Shown here: one piece after another, positions 12,901-27,037 of the stretch
Numbering within the stretch: position 1 is the first letter of the stretch
Layout of the letters: each line of letters begins with the position of its first letter
Assembly (NCBI RefSeq): GCF_000485595.1
Contig: NW_014577062.1
Location: 982,347-1,046,346, forward strand
Reading direction: 5' to 3'
Source of the DNA: Priapulus caudatus
Lineage: Eukaryota; Priapulida; Priapulimorpha; Priapulimorphida; Priapulidae
DNA length: 64,000 nt
Made by a program: the position numbers and the translations under genes
The notes under the pieces: generated by a model
Database searches by the model: none
What the model was told of the DNA's origin: nothing
Seen by the model: only the letters and a program-made list of their open reading frames with translations

Positions 12901-15900
12901 AGCAAGTGAATCGTTTACATGTTTTCCTGCCTCCGTCAGGTTGTGCTGGTGCTGCGGTGCGCGCGCTGCAAGGGCCAGCAGCCGCTGAGCACGCCCGCTC
13001 GCAGGAAGAATGTCATCACGTGTCAGAAGTGCAGCCAGCAGCTGATCGCGGTGTTCCGGCCGAGCATCGTGCACCAGTACTCGCCCGTGCTCGGTCACCT
13101 TGACCTAGACAACTGCGTGCCCTTCGACATGGTGCTAGTTGACTGCGAGTTTCTGCTGTGTTGCCTCGAGTGCTCCAAGCAGATGACGATATCGGTGAGT
13201 GCCCCCGACCAACCGGCCGGCCCATTCGGCATGTTGCATCCAGTTGCTTTGTCGACTGGGTGAATTGATTTAAAGCGATTGTCGTCGTTGGTTATCTGAG
13301 AGATCTGCGATTAACAGATAAAGGTGCTATATGCTGCAGTACTATTTTCCACTCAAATATCATTGGAATTTGTTAGGTCATGGGGATATTGCGTGGTTTC
13401 GGTGTTGTTTCTTATTGCTATTGTTATTATCACTGTCAGCAGTGGTGCAACCTTGACCATAAGTTTGTGCTTTTTATATAGGGTTTACATTTTGGTCAAA
13501 ATAAAGACACCTGGTGTCACCATTGCCATACCAAGATGACAGTTATGTTCGAGACAGTGAAATATCAGAAACTTCAGCCAGGAGAAATTACAGGTAGGTC
13601 ATGTGTTAAATTACATAATCACGTTGTCGCTCAGGTCAGGATGTCATAGGGTAAGTATTATATCTGGTAATGTCTAATAAATTATGCAATACAATTACGC
13701 TTATGTAAAAAACAAGTATACATATTGTATAACACGTATATAACTTGTATATTATAATATTGTATAACTCTGGTTGATAATATATGCAATTCATCACCAC
13801 AAAAGTTTAATTCTATCAATGTACTCTGTTAGCAGATTAAATTTTGAACCAATTTGGTTTCAGTTTACTTACATTTAGTCCTTGCCACTAACATTGCCGG
13901 TGAATATCTGTGTGGAACTGATAGTATTACTAATAATACTCAGAAAATAGGACGTAGAAGAGTAATAAATATATTATATACCAGGAACAAATATATATAT
14001 ATATCAAGAGCTAATAATACCTAGAGTGTACAACGGAAAAACGGGAAAATAGTGCTATTTCACGACAACATTATTCTACTTTGCCTGCGAGTGTATAATA
14101 ATTTCATGGTATTGCATTAAGCAGAATTATTTCTTCTCTCGCATGACGGTGCCACATGCGTCACATTATTAACTTATTAACTGCCCCGTGCGTCGGACAC
14201 CACGCGGATCATCTCATAGCGCTCCCCTCTCGGTTGAAGTTTCTTCTCTCGCATGACGGGGCGTCACCTTATTAACTTATTAACTGCCCCGCGCGTCCGA
14301 CACCACGCGGCTCATCTTGCGTCGGCTGATGGCGACCAGCTTGAGCAGCTGCGCCATGAAGTTGCGGTTGAGCAGGCAGTAGATGAGGAAGTTCGTCGAC
14401 GCGCCGACGACCTCGGCCGAGTTCCACAGCGCGACCATGATGAGGTAGAGCTCGCTGCCGTCGCACAGCGTCGCCGGGTTCATGACGAGCGCGGTGTTGA
14501 CGAGCGCGCTCACGCCGGCCACCATCTGCGTGAAGAGCGACGCCGACACGACGACGAGCAGCATCGCCGTCAGGCGGCGCTCGTTGTACGCCGTCGGCGG
14601 CGCCGACGCGACGCTCCGCGCCTCGGCGTGCACTCGCTGCGAGCGGCGGAAGCGCGCCAGCAGCAGGCCGCTGAAGAGCGCCGTCGCGCACCACGGCAGC
14701 ACGTGCACGAGCGCCGTGCGCGCAAACGTGTAGCCGACGTAGCCGTGGCTGCACGCGAACTCCGTGTGCATGTAGATGCCGCTGCACATCGCCGCCGCGT
14801 CGTCGCTGGCGTTCGCCGGCGGGCAGCAGCTGGCGGCTGTCGTCTCGCTGTCCGGGTACGTGCAGATGAAGTTGAAGGGCACGTGGAAGACGACGGCGAC
14901 GAGCGTCAGCACGCCGACGACGGCCGCCGCCGACCGGCGCCGACACCAGAGCTTGGCGCGGAACGGGAAACGCGTGAACACGTAGCGCTCGACGGTGACG
15001 GCCGTCACGGTCCAGATGCTGAGCGCGGCGAGCGCGTTATTCAGCATCATCATCACGCGGCACTCGTACGTCACCTGCACGCGCGTCGGGCAGGGCTTCA
15101 CCCGCGCGTGCAGCAGCACGGTGTTGAGCAGCATCGGCGCGGTCGTGGCGAGGAAGAGCCCGTCGATGGCGGCCAGCGCCAGCAGGTAGATGTAGGAGGA
15201 GCGCGCCGTGAGCTTCGACGCGACGAGCACGACCATCGTCAGGCAGTTGCCGACGAAGCCGAGCGTGGCGAAGATGAACAGCGTCGAGTAGATGCCCACG
15301 TACTCTCGCCTGCCCGAGATCCAAGCCTCCGCCATCGCCAGCGGCAGCGGCAGCGACACCTGCCGTTCACCAGCGTCGACGCAGCCTCACACGAGAGGGC
15401 GTAAACATCGGTGATAAAACTTCAATCATATACTACATCAAAAGCACTATGTTTATGTGCTGTAAACTGCATGTACGACAGTTTTACGTGCTTTTAACCA
15501 CGTGGATCAGCAATACTGCACAGATTGTTGCAGGCATGTGCTGTGATTCGACAGCCAACTCTTTCGGGTGCAGCTTAGCAGTCTCACCTTGTAAATCTTG
15601 AAACTATGCAAATGCGGCATTGCAAAATGAGTAAATCTAACTATATATGTGTAAACACGAGAGCATTTATATCGTATAAGACTCCTCAGTTCTACATATA
15701 AACATGCAAAAATGTGAAATATGTGCAGATGATAATTCTTTCACATTAGTTGCGATAAACTTGCTACACAGTCACACTCTCGTCATGCATTTTTCATTGA
15801 CTTCATAGGAGAAGGTCCAGTGCACACGGTGGGACCCAAGAAACAGAAGAAGCCAACAGACGTAATCATAAAAGAAGGACAACCACTCCCCGATAATGGC

Positions 15901-18900
15901 ACATGTAAACATTACAAGAAGAGCTTCCGCTGGTTAAGGTAGGATGCATTCAAGCATTGCTATTCTAGTTCTGAATTTTATTCCTTGTATGTTGTCCAAC
16001 AAAATCGTGAGAGAAATTCTTGTGATTCGCTGACTGGTTTCTATGCTCCCTGTAATACCTTGAGCTGTTAATGACAGCAGAAGGTGGTATCACAATCAAC
16101 GTGTGATTTGTGATTTATACGGAGCTTTATTAGAGTGGCGTTTATTAATCCGCATTCTCCAATCTGAAAAGTGTTTGTTCAGCATTTATCGTGTACTTGG
16201 GCAGGTGACGCTCATAACTTAAAATGCCTGCCTGCTTACCTTGGCAGTAATTATGCCGATAAATCACGATAGGGTTTATAGTGCGAACAGCTGTGGCGAC
16301 AAAAATGTGGTACGGGTATATTGTGTGAGATTAAGCTAGAAAATGGGAGGAAAGCTAGCTTGTTTGTTTCATATTCCTGTGATGTGTCCCTTTCTGTGAC
16401 AAATTGCAACTATCATCCCGAATAATAGCCTTGTCTTAAGTGGACGTGACATCTGTTGACAATTACACGTACCTGCCTCACCTTGTGTTATGGTTCCTAA
16501 AGAAAAAATATTAGAGCGATCATTGCAAGTCAATGCACATGGAAATGATTTCGTGTGTGCATATCATTTAGAATAATATCACCAGCACAAAATCTTTTAT
16601 CCCAAACGATAAAAACATACGCGAACGAAAATGAACACATAAATGCCGAGACTCGGGTTCTCCTTGCGCTATAGCTACACGCGATAATAGCCAAGTAAGT
16701 ATTGTATGTAACTGGACGCCGGTTGCTTGGGAGTTGGCAAGCGGTTGTAGGTGTGTAGCCTAGCTGTGTGTGTAAAGTTGTACTAAAGACTAGTCATCAT
16801 TCCATACCGTATCTGCGGCTGCTATAGATTGGTTTGAGACCGTGCAAAGGAACATCACAAGAGCTACCTCTCGCAATACAGCATAAGCTTCGAGGATTGC
16901 TCACGATGGCATCACTTGGTTGCTAGCGGGGCAGTTGAGCATCGGCCTCGCAGTAGGGAGCGGCGTGCTCAGCTGCACGTTGACGGTCGGGCGCGAGCGC
17001 ACGTCGTCACCGCCGCTCGGCGACCGGACGGCGATCGCGGCGACGCTACGCTGCTGCTGCGACTCGCTCTGCAGCGGCGTGGCGGCGCGCGTGCAGCCGC
17101 AGTACGGCCGCAGCGCGCTCATGAAGTTGCGGTTGAGCAGGCAGTAGAGAAAGAAGTTGGCGCAGGTGCCGAGCGTCTCGCACATGTTCTCGACGAGCGT
17201 GAGCGTGTTGCGCAGTTGGTCGTTGCTGACGCCGATACCGTGATTCGTCACCGCCGACGCCATGTTGAAGAGCAGGCTCTCGAAGACGACGGCGATCAGC
17301 ATGACGGTGAGCCGCACGTCAGACCGCCGGGTGGCGCCACCTGTCTTCTTCGAGCGGCGCACGTTGGCGAGCAGCAGCGAGTTGAAGACGACAAGCGCGA
17401 GGAGCGGCGCTGCCTGCATGAGCACGACGCGCGACCAGCGGTAGCGCTCGTACGCGCACGTCATCACGAACGTCGTGTGGTTGGCGATGAAGCACTCTCC
17501 GGCGTCCGTCGTCGCCGCCGCGGGAACGCGCATCAGGTAGAACGGCGTGTGGAAGACGAGCGTCGCCGCCGCCGTCGCCGCCATGATGGCCCAGGCGACC
17601 GCCGGCGTGCAGTAGGGCCGCGACGTGACGGGGAACTGCGTGAATGCGTACCGCTCGGCGGCGACGATCGTCACGAGGAGGATGCTGAATCCGGCGATGG
17701 CGTTACCGAAGGGCATCGTGACGTAGGCGAACAGCGACGCATACCAGCGGCCCATGCAGTGGCCGCTGTACGCCAGCGCGCGACCGACGCTCGTCGGCAG
17801 CATGACCACGCAGTAGGCGGCGTCGGAGAGCGCGAGGCCCGTCAGGTAGGCGTAGGACGAGACGCGGCGCAGCTTGGCCGAGCGCAGCAGCACGGTGGCC
17901 GTCAGACCGTTGCAGACGAGACCGAACACGCACAGCACGGCGATGACCGAGTACACGATGACGGACTCCGGCGATAGCACAGTGGCGCCACCGCTGCTGG
18001 CGGGGTCATTGCCTCTCTCACCGCTCGCCGCAGCCATGTTGTTGTCTCTCCACTTTGCACACTGGATCGCTACACCACACCAGTTACCTTCACGGCAACA
18101 CTCTTATCTCTACACGCTGCACCGAATCTCTCTTTACACTGCTCTCGATCTCTCTAGACTATACTGGAACTCCCTAGAATGCAATGGATTTCTTCACTCT
18201 ATGCTTGATCTTCTTTGCTCACGACACTGAATCCCTCTACACTACACTGGTTCTCTTGAGTCTTTGCACTACGCTTGGTCTATCTACACTGCTCCGGAAC
18301 TGTGTGCACTACACTAGATCTTCTTTCCACATTTCACTGGATATCTCCACACGACACTGAATCTCTCTCCCCACAATGCAAGACGATGACGGCGACGACG
18401 GCACTGGATCTTTCTACACGGCTTCTCCAACCTGCTTTATCTTCCCTTCTTTCGTAGATAACTGGCTCGCTGTCTCTGCGAGCGAGGAATGCAACTGCGT
18501 GTACTGTGTGCAATGTAGCCTACCTGGTGTGAGAGTGGGATTGAAGATGAGGTTTGGGCCGGGCGCGTCGAGTCTTGTGCGATTTTCGCTACGCAGAGGG
18601 CGTTTCGGACGCCTTGCCACGTACCTTCGTGCTGTGATGCGCGGCGCGAATGCCAGATGGCAGCTTCGCATAGCCGAGCATGTCGGCAAACACGGGTGCG
18701 CGCCGATGGCCTTCACAGCTGAAGCACACTCACTCACCGCAGCCTCTCGTTCACGCCTATACTAAATCATCTGTACCTGCTGGCGGCAGGGACATAAACG
18801 CGAGCCCACCGCGTTATGCAGCGTGTTGCTGCCTGCCTGCCTGCCTGCCTGGCTGGTTGGCTGCCCGCCTGCTTGCCCGCCTGTCTGTCGGCCCGCCCGC

Positions 18901-19504
18901 CTGCCTGCCTGTTTGTCGGCCTGCCTGGCTGCCTACTCGCCTGCCTGCCAGCCTGCTTGCCTGCCAGCCTGCCTGCCTGCCTGCCAGCCTGCCTGCTTGG
19001 ACCAGCGGTGAAAAAATAAGAGATAGAAAGCCTGCCCTGCTGCCAGCGCTGCCTGCCAGCACTGCCTGCTCAGCGCTGCCTGCCTGCCAGCCTGTGCCCT
19101 GCCTGCCAGCCTGCCGCCATCCTGCCTGCCTGCCAGCCTGCCTGCCAGCCTGCTGCCAGCGCTGCGTGCCTGCAGCCTGCTGCCTAGCCTACCTGTCCGC
19201 CTGCCCATGCCTGCCTGCCCGCCTGCTTGCCTGCTACCTGCCTGCCCTGCCTGCCTGCTTAACCTGCCTGCCTGCCTGCCTTTTGCCAGCACTGCCTGCC
19301 TGCCATATAGAATGCCTAGCCTGCGCGCACTTGCCTGGCCTACCTGTCCGCCCTGCCTGCCTGCCGCGTGCCGCGTTGCTTGCATGCGAGCAATGCAGGT
19401 ACGCGAGCTGTTGGAAGATCCTTTAACAGTATACATATATAATCATAGATGTGTGTGTTGTGTGTGTGTGTGTGTGTGTGTGTGTTGTGTGTGTTCGTGT
19501 GTTT

Positions 19505-19543
<39 letters not shown>

Positions 19544-19590
19544 TTGTGGTTTGTGTGTGTGTTGTGTGTGGTGTGTGTGTGTGTGTGTTT

Positions 19591-19639
<49 letters not shown>

Positions 19640-22600
19640 CGTGCGTCGCGTGCGTCGCGTGTCGTGTTGTGTTGTGCCAGTCTTGTAGGCGTATGATCAT
19701 CACAGCAAGCGAGCTACAAGTCTGTGAACATATTAAATCGACTTTAATTAAGGCTTAAGATTGGGGCCCGCGAATATTTTAGTGAATTATGGCTACTGGA
19801 CATCACAACCCGTAGAGCACTTGGCGTACTGTTGACATATATACGCGAATGTAGAATCGGTAAGTGCATGAAGTTAAAATCAACAAATCGGAGTTTGAGT
19901 AGTGGCATGGCTGCCAGATCCGAGTTTTGCTCTGTTTTGTCCGCCGTATCAGGACAAAATACCCCCCGGACAATTCACACCTCGACCGGACAATTAGGCG
20001 TCTCCGGAACAATTATCCCCGCATATCACATCACACATCAGAGACAATGTACGCCCCCGTCATCACCCCCCGGACAATTAGGACCCCGGACATTTACCCG
20101 ACATTAAAACCGGATAATTTACGCCCCCGGGACATTTACCCCCTGGACATTTTACGATCCGACATTTACGCCCCCCCCCCGCACAATCACACCCCCCGGA
20201 CATATTACCCCCCCGCAGAAATTACCCCCGAATAACAAGTTTACACAGCCCGGACATCTAAGAACTTACACTCACGTAATTGAGTAAGCACTAGAGGAAC
20301 GACATTATGTTTTTGATATGTGAGATAGATATAGATTATTAGAAGGCACGACAGCCTAAACTTGGATCAAAGCTTGTGTGACTTAATTATTTTCCAGTAA
20401 CTTGTATAGAGCGTGCGGCGGCTTACCTCCTGTGTCAGTCGGCTACATGGGCAGTTAAATAGATATTATATCACCGCACAGACATCATATTTATATATGC
20501 ATGAAGATTACAGTTTATACTGCGATCTCGTGATAGCTAAGTAAGTTCTCATTACATATGATAGTGGGAGCGTATATGCTAACAAAAGATCAGAGATAGA
20601 TATTCATGCTGAAAATAATATATAGATAGAACGCGTGATACGCGTGATATAAGCTGCGTTCACACGAAGGAGAAAGTTGCGTTCACGACGCTAAAATATA
20701 CGCGTTGCTTACAGCGGCTTGCTTAGCCGCGAATCTTCCGGCTTGCTAAGCGCGGAATCATATTCCGCGCCAAAACTAAGCCGCGTAAATATTCGCACCA
20801 ACGCTGGCCGGTATTGATTGTCGTGTGAACGTTGTGTTAGCTGCAAGACGTTAGGGTACGATATGACTTAGAAGGGTACCAGTGCTAATTTATCACCGCG
20901 GCGCTAGCTAAGCCCTCGAATCTGCGTGTATCTCCGTAGTGACGCATTTAACAGCGCGTTAGGCACCAACTAACTAGGGTACCAGCGAAGCGTGTATACG
21001 TGTGAAGCGCAGCTATAGCTAGGGTTGTGCTGGGTACAAAAGGGCCAGGACCGACTGCGTATGCAGTTCAGTGATGTTAATGTTAACTGAATTACGTAAT
21101 GTATACACAAATGGCGAGCGGCGACGCAATCACAACCGCATGCACGAACGCAGGAATCGACAAACAGACAGACAAACCACACACACGCACACGTCCGCAC
21201 GCACGCACGCGAGGGATACAATGCAACGAACGCTCACGCACACCAGACATACAAACACAACACACACACATGCCACACAGCACAACACCACACACACACA
21301 CACACACATCAGCAACACTCCACAGCACACACACAACACAAACACACGCACACACACATACACGCACACGCGCGCGCGCGCGCGTACAAAACACACACGC
21401 ACGCACGCACGCACGCACGCACGCACACATACAAATTTAAATATTTATATACGCCGGCATGCTCACGTGAATGCTCATAATACACCTGCACGCACGCGCG
21501 CACGCACGCACGCACGCACGCACGCGCGTGCTTTCAGTTTGCGTGTTGCCGTATATCCATGCAGCCATCTACAGTGATCACTACTGATCAGTACTAATGC
21601 ACGATCACGTTGCCCCGGGTGTCCGCCTGCTCGTCGTCGTGGCTGTCGTGCTGCGACGACAGGCTGTTGCGCGTACCGCTGTCTGCCCGCACTGTCGCCA
21701 CCACCACCGTGTCGGACACGGGCACGACCGTGCCGTCGGCGCCGCCGCCGCCGCCGCACGCGCCGCACACGTTGCGCAGGTGTTGCGCGAAGTTACGGTT
21801 CAGCGCGACGTAGACGAAGAAGTTGAGGCAGGCGTTGAGCGTCTCGCAGCCGTTGTTCGCCATCGCGACATACTCGCTTGCCGGCGTCGTGTAGAAGTCG
21901 TCGGCGCCGCCGCCGAAGACGACGCGCGACTGGCCGTGGGCGGTGAGCGCCATGATCGTGTAGAAGACGAGCGACTCGACAACGATGGCCGCCAGCATCG
22001 CCGTCAGTCGGTTCTCAGCGTCGCGCGACCTCCGCCGCGGGCTCGCCGGCGTCGCTACGCCGCCAGGGGGCGGCACCCCCACGCGGCCGAGCCGACGGAC
22101 ACTGCAGACGAGCAGCGCGCTGAAGACGGCGATGGTGGCGATGGGCAGCGCCTGGAAGAGCGCGACGCGCGTCCAGCGGTAGATGATGTAATTGTCGCTG
22201 TCCGTGAACGCCGTGTAGAGGAACTCGTAACAGCCTGCGGAGCAGTTCGACTGCGACTCGCCTTCGCCGACCTCGAACATGAAAAAGTAGGGGACGTGCA
22301 GGGCGATGCCGGCGGCGACGAGGACGGCCAGCACGCGGCGGGCGACGCCTGGCGTGCAATACGCCTTGCAGGCGACCGGGTACTTGACGTACGCGTAGCG
22401 CTCGACGGCGACCGTCGTCGTCGTCCACGTCGCCAGGCCGACGAACGTGTTGGCCATCGGCAGCGCGACGTAGACGAGGTAGACGACCATCGCACGTCGC
22501 TTGCAGCTGGCGTCGAGGAGGCCGACGTGCGTCGCCGCCTTGTCGGCGTGCACGAGGAAGATGATGAGCAGGTAGGTGAGATCGAAGACGGCCAGCGCGG

Positions 22601-25600
22601 TCAGGTACGTGTAGGCCGAGTGCAGCCGCAGCTTGGTCATGCTGATGACGATCACCGTGAGCGAGTTGCAGACGATGCCGCCGAGCGAGATGACGGCGAA
22701 CAGACTGTAGCAGACGCCCAGGACGACGTCATTGCCGTCTGCCGCCATGCTGGCCTCTGTAACCCGTTCGCCACCTCTGTCGGGGTTCGGCACCGAATAT
22801 GTTTCTAAACGTCGGCGAACAGTGACGTTGCAAGTCGTGTACGTAGTAGAGGCTTTGCAGCGAAAGAGAGAGAGAGAGAGTGTGTGAGTGTGAGTGAGCT
22901 GTGCAAATATGTCCTCGCGATTTGATTGGTATTAATCATACAGCTCCGATAAACGTGCTCGCTTTCCCAGCCATTGTACGTCGCTCATTGTAATTAGTCA
23001 CTTGCTGTCATCGACGCAATGAGTTTACTGCGCATATTGCGTCTTTTTGCTGGTACATCCGCGGCAACTGCACTCGCTCTCTGATCGTTGCGGCCTGTTA
23101 TTAATTATTCACCAGTGAGAGTAGATAGCTATAGGCCCACCGGAGTTCCGCGTGTTTGTTTATGTTCAGATTACGATTTTGATAAATGCTCTTGCATGCA
23201 TTCGTGTATGTATGTGTGTGGAGAGTACTTGTATGTGGGAGTACTTGTGCGCATGCGCGTTAGCACGTGTCTGTCATTTCTGTTTTTTTAATAACCAGTG
23301 TTTACATAACAGCTACCTTTTTATTAGATAAGATATATGTCATTCAGCACGATATCATCATCAGGTATTATTAGCTCTTGATATCATGGTATACATGTGC
23401 AGGTAGAACTTACACATTAGGCGCACACTTTCCCCGGCGCTGTGTACCTCTCAATATATCACTTATCTATATCACGTATCATACCTTTGCTAACCCAGTT
23501 GTTCAGACAAAAAACTAAATGAACGTTGCAATATGTTCCGTACGTTCTTCAGCACAACTTGAAGGGCGATGATGCTCTGTGTCAAGTTCCTACTCTAGGA
23601 TGTTTACTCCGTGAGGATGTAATTCCTCCTCTAGGACAAAGTTTCTCCTCAAGGATGAATTTTCTCCTCTAAGACTATGTTTCTCCTCTAGGATAAAGTT
23701 TCTCCTCAAGAACGAAATTTCTCTTCTAGGAAAAAGGTTCTGCTCTAGGAGGAAGGAACCACATTTGACACGCAACTCTCTCGTGCATCCAATACTACGT
23801 GCCACGTCTCATGGCGTTCTTCTCTTGGATGAAGTTTCTTCTCTGCCATGACGTGCATCACTAAGTCCCGCGGCAGCCCGCACCCACGCCCACATCTTCA
23901 CGATCATGGCGTTCCTCTCTTCGGATGAAGCTCTTCTTACTCTGCCATGACGTGTGCATCACCTAGCTCCCCGGGCCGACACCACCACGCACATCTCACG
24001 ATCGATGGCGTTCCTCTCTTGGATGAAAGTTCTTCTCATGCCATGACGGTGTACGTGCATCGCCTAGCTCCTCCGCGCGCTCGACACCACACACCACAAT
24101 CTCACGATCATGGCGTTCCTCTCTTGGATGCAAAGTTTCTTTCTCTGCCATGACGTGCTATCACCTAGCTCCACCGCGCGCCCGACACAACACGCGCCAC
24201 ATCTCACGATCATGCGCGTTCTTCTCTTGCATAAGTTTCTTCTCTGCCATGACGGTGCTAACGATGCCATCGTCCTAAGCTCCCCCGCGCGTCCGACACG
24301 CACACACCAATCTCACGATCATGCGCGTTCCTCTCTTGGATGAAGTTTTCTCTCCTGCCATGACGTGTATACGGCAATACACCGTAGCTCCCGCGCCGTC
24401 GACATCCACAACCACATCTCACGATCATGGCGTTCCTCTCTTGCGATGAAAGTTTCTTCTCTCTAGCCATGACGGTGTAACGTGCCATCACCTACGCTCC
24501 CCTGCCCGCCCGACACCACACGCCACATCTCACGATCATGGCGTATCCTCTCTTCGATGAAGTTTTTCTCTCTGGCCATGTACGTGCACACCTACCTCCC
24601 TCTGCCCGTCCCGACACACACGCCCACATCTCAGCGATCATGGCGTTCCTACCTTGGATGAATTTCTTCTCTGCCCATGACGTGCCATCACTAGCTTCCC
24701 TGCCGCCCACACCACACGCCACATCTCACATCATGGCGTTCCTCTCTTGATGAAGTTTTTCTCTGCCATGACGGTGTAACGTGCATCACCTAGCTTCCCG
24801 CGCGTCCGACACCACACACGTACATCCACGATCATGGCGGTCCTCTCTTGGATGAAGTTTCTTCTCTGCCCATGACGTGCATCACCTAGCTCCCCCGCGC
24901 GCCCGACACCACACCCAACATTCACGATCATGGGCGTTCCTCTCTTGGATGAAGTTTCTTCTCTGCCATGACGTGTAACGTGCATCACCTAGCCCCCGCG
25001 CGCCCGACACCACACGCCACATCTCACGATCATGGCGTTCTTCTCTGGGATGAAGTTTCTTCTCTGCCATGACGTGCATCACCTAGCTCCCCTGCCCGCC
25101 CGACACCACACGCCACATCTCACGATCATGGCGTTCCTCTCTGGGATGAAGTTTCTTCTCTGCCATGACGGTGTAACGTGCATCACCTAGCTCCCCTGCC
25201 CGCCCGACACCACACGCCACATCTCACGATCATGGCGTTCCTCTCTGGATGCAACTTTCTTCTCTGCCATGACGTGCATCACCTAGCTCCCCCGCGCGCC
25301 CGACACCACACGCCACATCTCACGATCATGGCGTTCTCCTCTGGGATGAAGTTTCTTCTCCATGACGGTGTAACGTGCCATCACTAGCTCCCCCGCGCGT
25401 CCGACACCACACACCACATCTCACGATCATGGCGTTCCTCTCTGGGATGAAGTTTCTTCTCTCCCATGACGGTGTAACGTGCATCACCTAGTTCCCCCGC
25501 GCGTCCGACACCACACGCCACATCTCACGATCATGGCGTTCCTCTCTTGGATGAAGTTTCTTCTCTCGCATGACGGTGCCACATGCGTCACATTATTAAC

Positions 25601-26992
25601 TTATTAACTGCCCCTTGCGTCGGACACCACGCGGATCATCTCATAGCGCTCCCCTCTCGTTGAAGTTTCTTTCTCTCGCATGACGGGGCGTCACCTTATT
25701 AACTTATTAACTGCCCCGCGCGTCCGACACCACGCGGCTCATCTTGCGTCGGCTAGGGCGACCAGCTTGAGCAGCTGCGCCATGAAGTTTGCGGTTAGCA
25801 GGCAGTAGATGAGAAGCTTCGTCGACGCGCCGACGACCTCGGCGAGTTCCACAGCGCGACCATGATGAGTAGAGCTCGCTGCCGTCGCCACAAGCGTCGC
25901 CGGGTTCATGACGAGCGCGGTGTTGACGAGCGGCGCTCACGCCGGGCCACCATCTGCGTGAGAGCGACGCCGACACGACGACGAGCAGCATCGCCGTCAG
26001 GCGGCGCTCGTTGTACGCCGGCGCGCGCCGACGCGACGCGCCGCGCCTCGGCGTGCACTCGCTGCGAGCGCGCGGAAGCGCGCCAGCAGCAGGCCGCTGA
26101 AGAGCGCCGTCGCGCACACACGGCAGCACGTGCACGAGCGCCGTGCGCGCAAACGTGTAGCCGACGTAGCCGTGGCTGCACGCGAACTCCGTGTGCATGT
26201 AGATTGCCGCTGCACATCGCCGCCGCGTCGTCGCTGGCGTTCGCCGGCGGCAGCAGCTGGCGGCTGTCGTCTCGCTGTCCGGGTACGTGCAGATGAAGTT
26301 GAAGGGCACGTGGGAAGACGACGGCGACGCAGCGTCAGCCACGCCGACGACGGCCGCCGCCGACCGGCGCCGACACCAGAGCTTGGCGCGGAACGGAAGC
26401 GCGTGAACACGTAGCGCTCGACGGTGACGGCCGTCACGGTCCAGATGCTGAGCCGCGAGCGCGTTATTCAGCATCATTCATCACGCGGCACTCGTACGTC
26501 ACCTGCACGCGCGTCGGCAGGGCTTCACCCGCGCGTGCAGCGCAGCACGTGTTGAGCAGCATCGGCGCGGTCGGTGGCGAGAAGAGCCTGTCAGGCGGCC
26601 AGCGCCAGCAGGTAGATGTAGGAGGAGCGCGCCGTGAGCTTCGACGCGACGAGCACGACCATCGTCAGGCAGTTGCCGACGAAGCGAGCGTGGCGAAGAT
26701 GAACACGTCGAGTAGATGCCCACGGACTCTCGCCTGCCCGAGATCCAAGCCTCGCCATCGCCAGCGGCAGCGGCAGCGACACCTGCCGTTCACCAGCGTC
26801 GACGCCAGCCTCACACGAGAGGGCGTCGCGAGCGAAAATGTCGTCAGCAAAGACGCTCACGCAGCCGCGTCTCGGGAGAAGAGAGAGAGAGAGAGAGAGA
26901 GAAGAGAGAGACGGAAGAGAGTGAGAGAGAGAGAGGAAGAGAGTGAGAGTGAGAGTGAGAGTGAGAGCAGAGAGAGAGAGAGAGAGGAGAGA

Positions 26993-27037
<45 letters not shown>

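Noticed and set aside
14280-15359. Upstream start for GPCR-1 at 15,359
   Set aside because: That codon is GTG on the coding strand; the first in-frame ATG is at 15,335. The same reasoning moved the starts of GPCR-3 and GPCR-5.
14253-15404. Long open frame (383 codons) on the + strand opposite GPCR-1, with similar ones opposite GPCR-2 and GPCR-3
   Set aside because: They are Arg/His/Val-rich translations of the complement of strongly GC-biased receptor codons. They have no family motif, and the opposite strand encodes clear seven-helix receptors.
18811-19758. Cys/Pro-rich and Cys/Val-rich open frames
   Set aside because: Translations of CCTG and TG microsatellites, not secreted Cys-rich peptides.
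23805-25560. Regularly spaced repeats resembling a CRISPR array
   Set aside because: The units are contiguous tandem copies without unique spacers, in a eukaryotic intron, with no cas genes.
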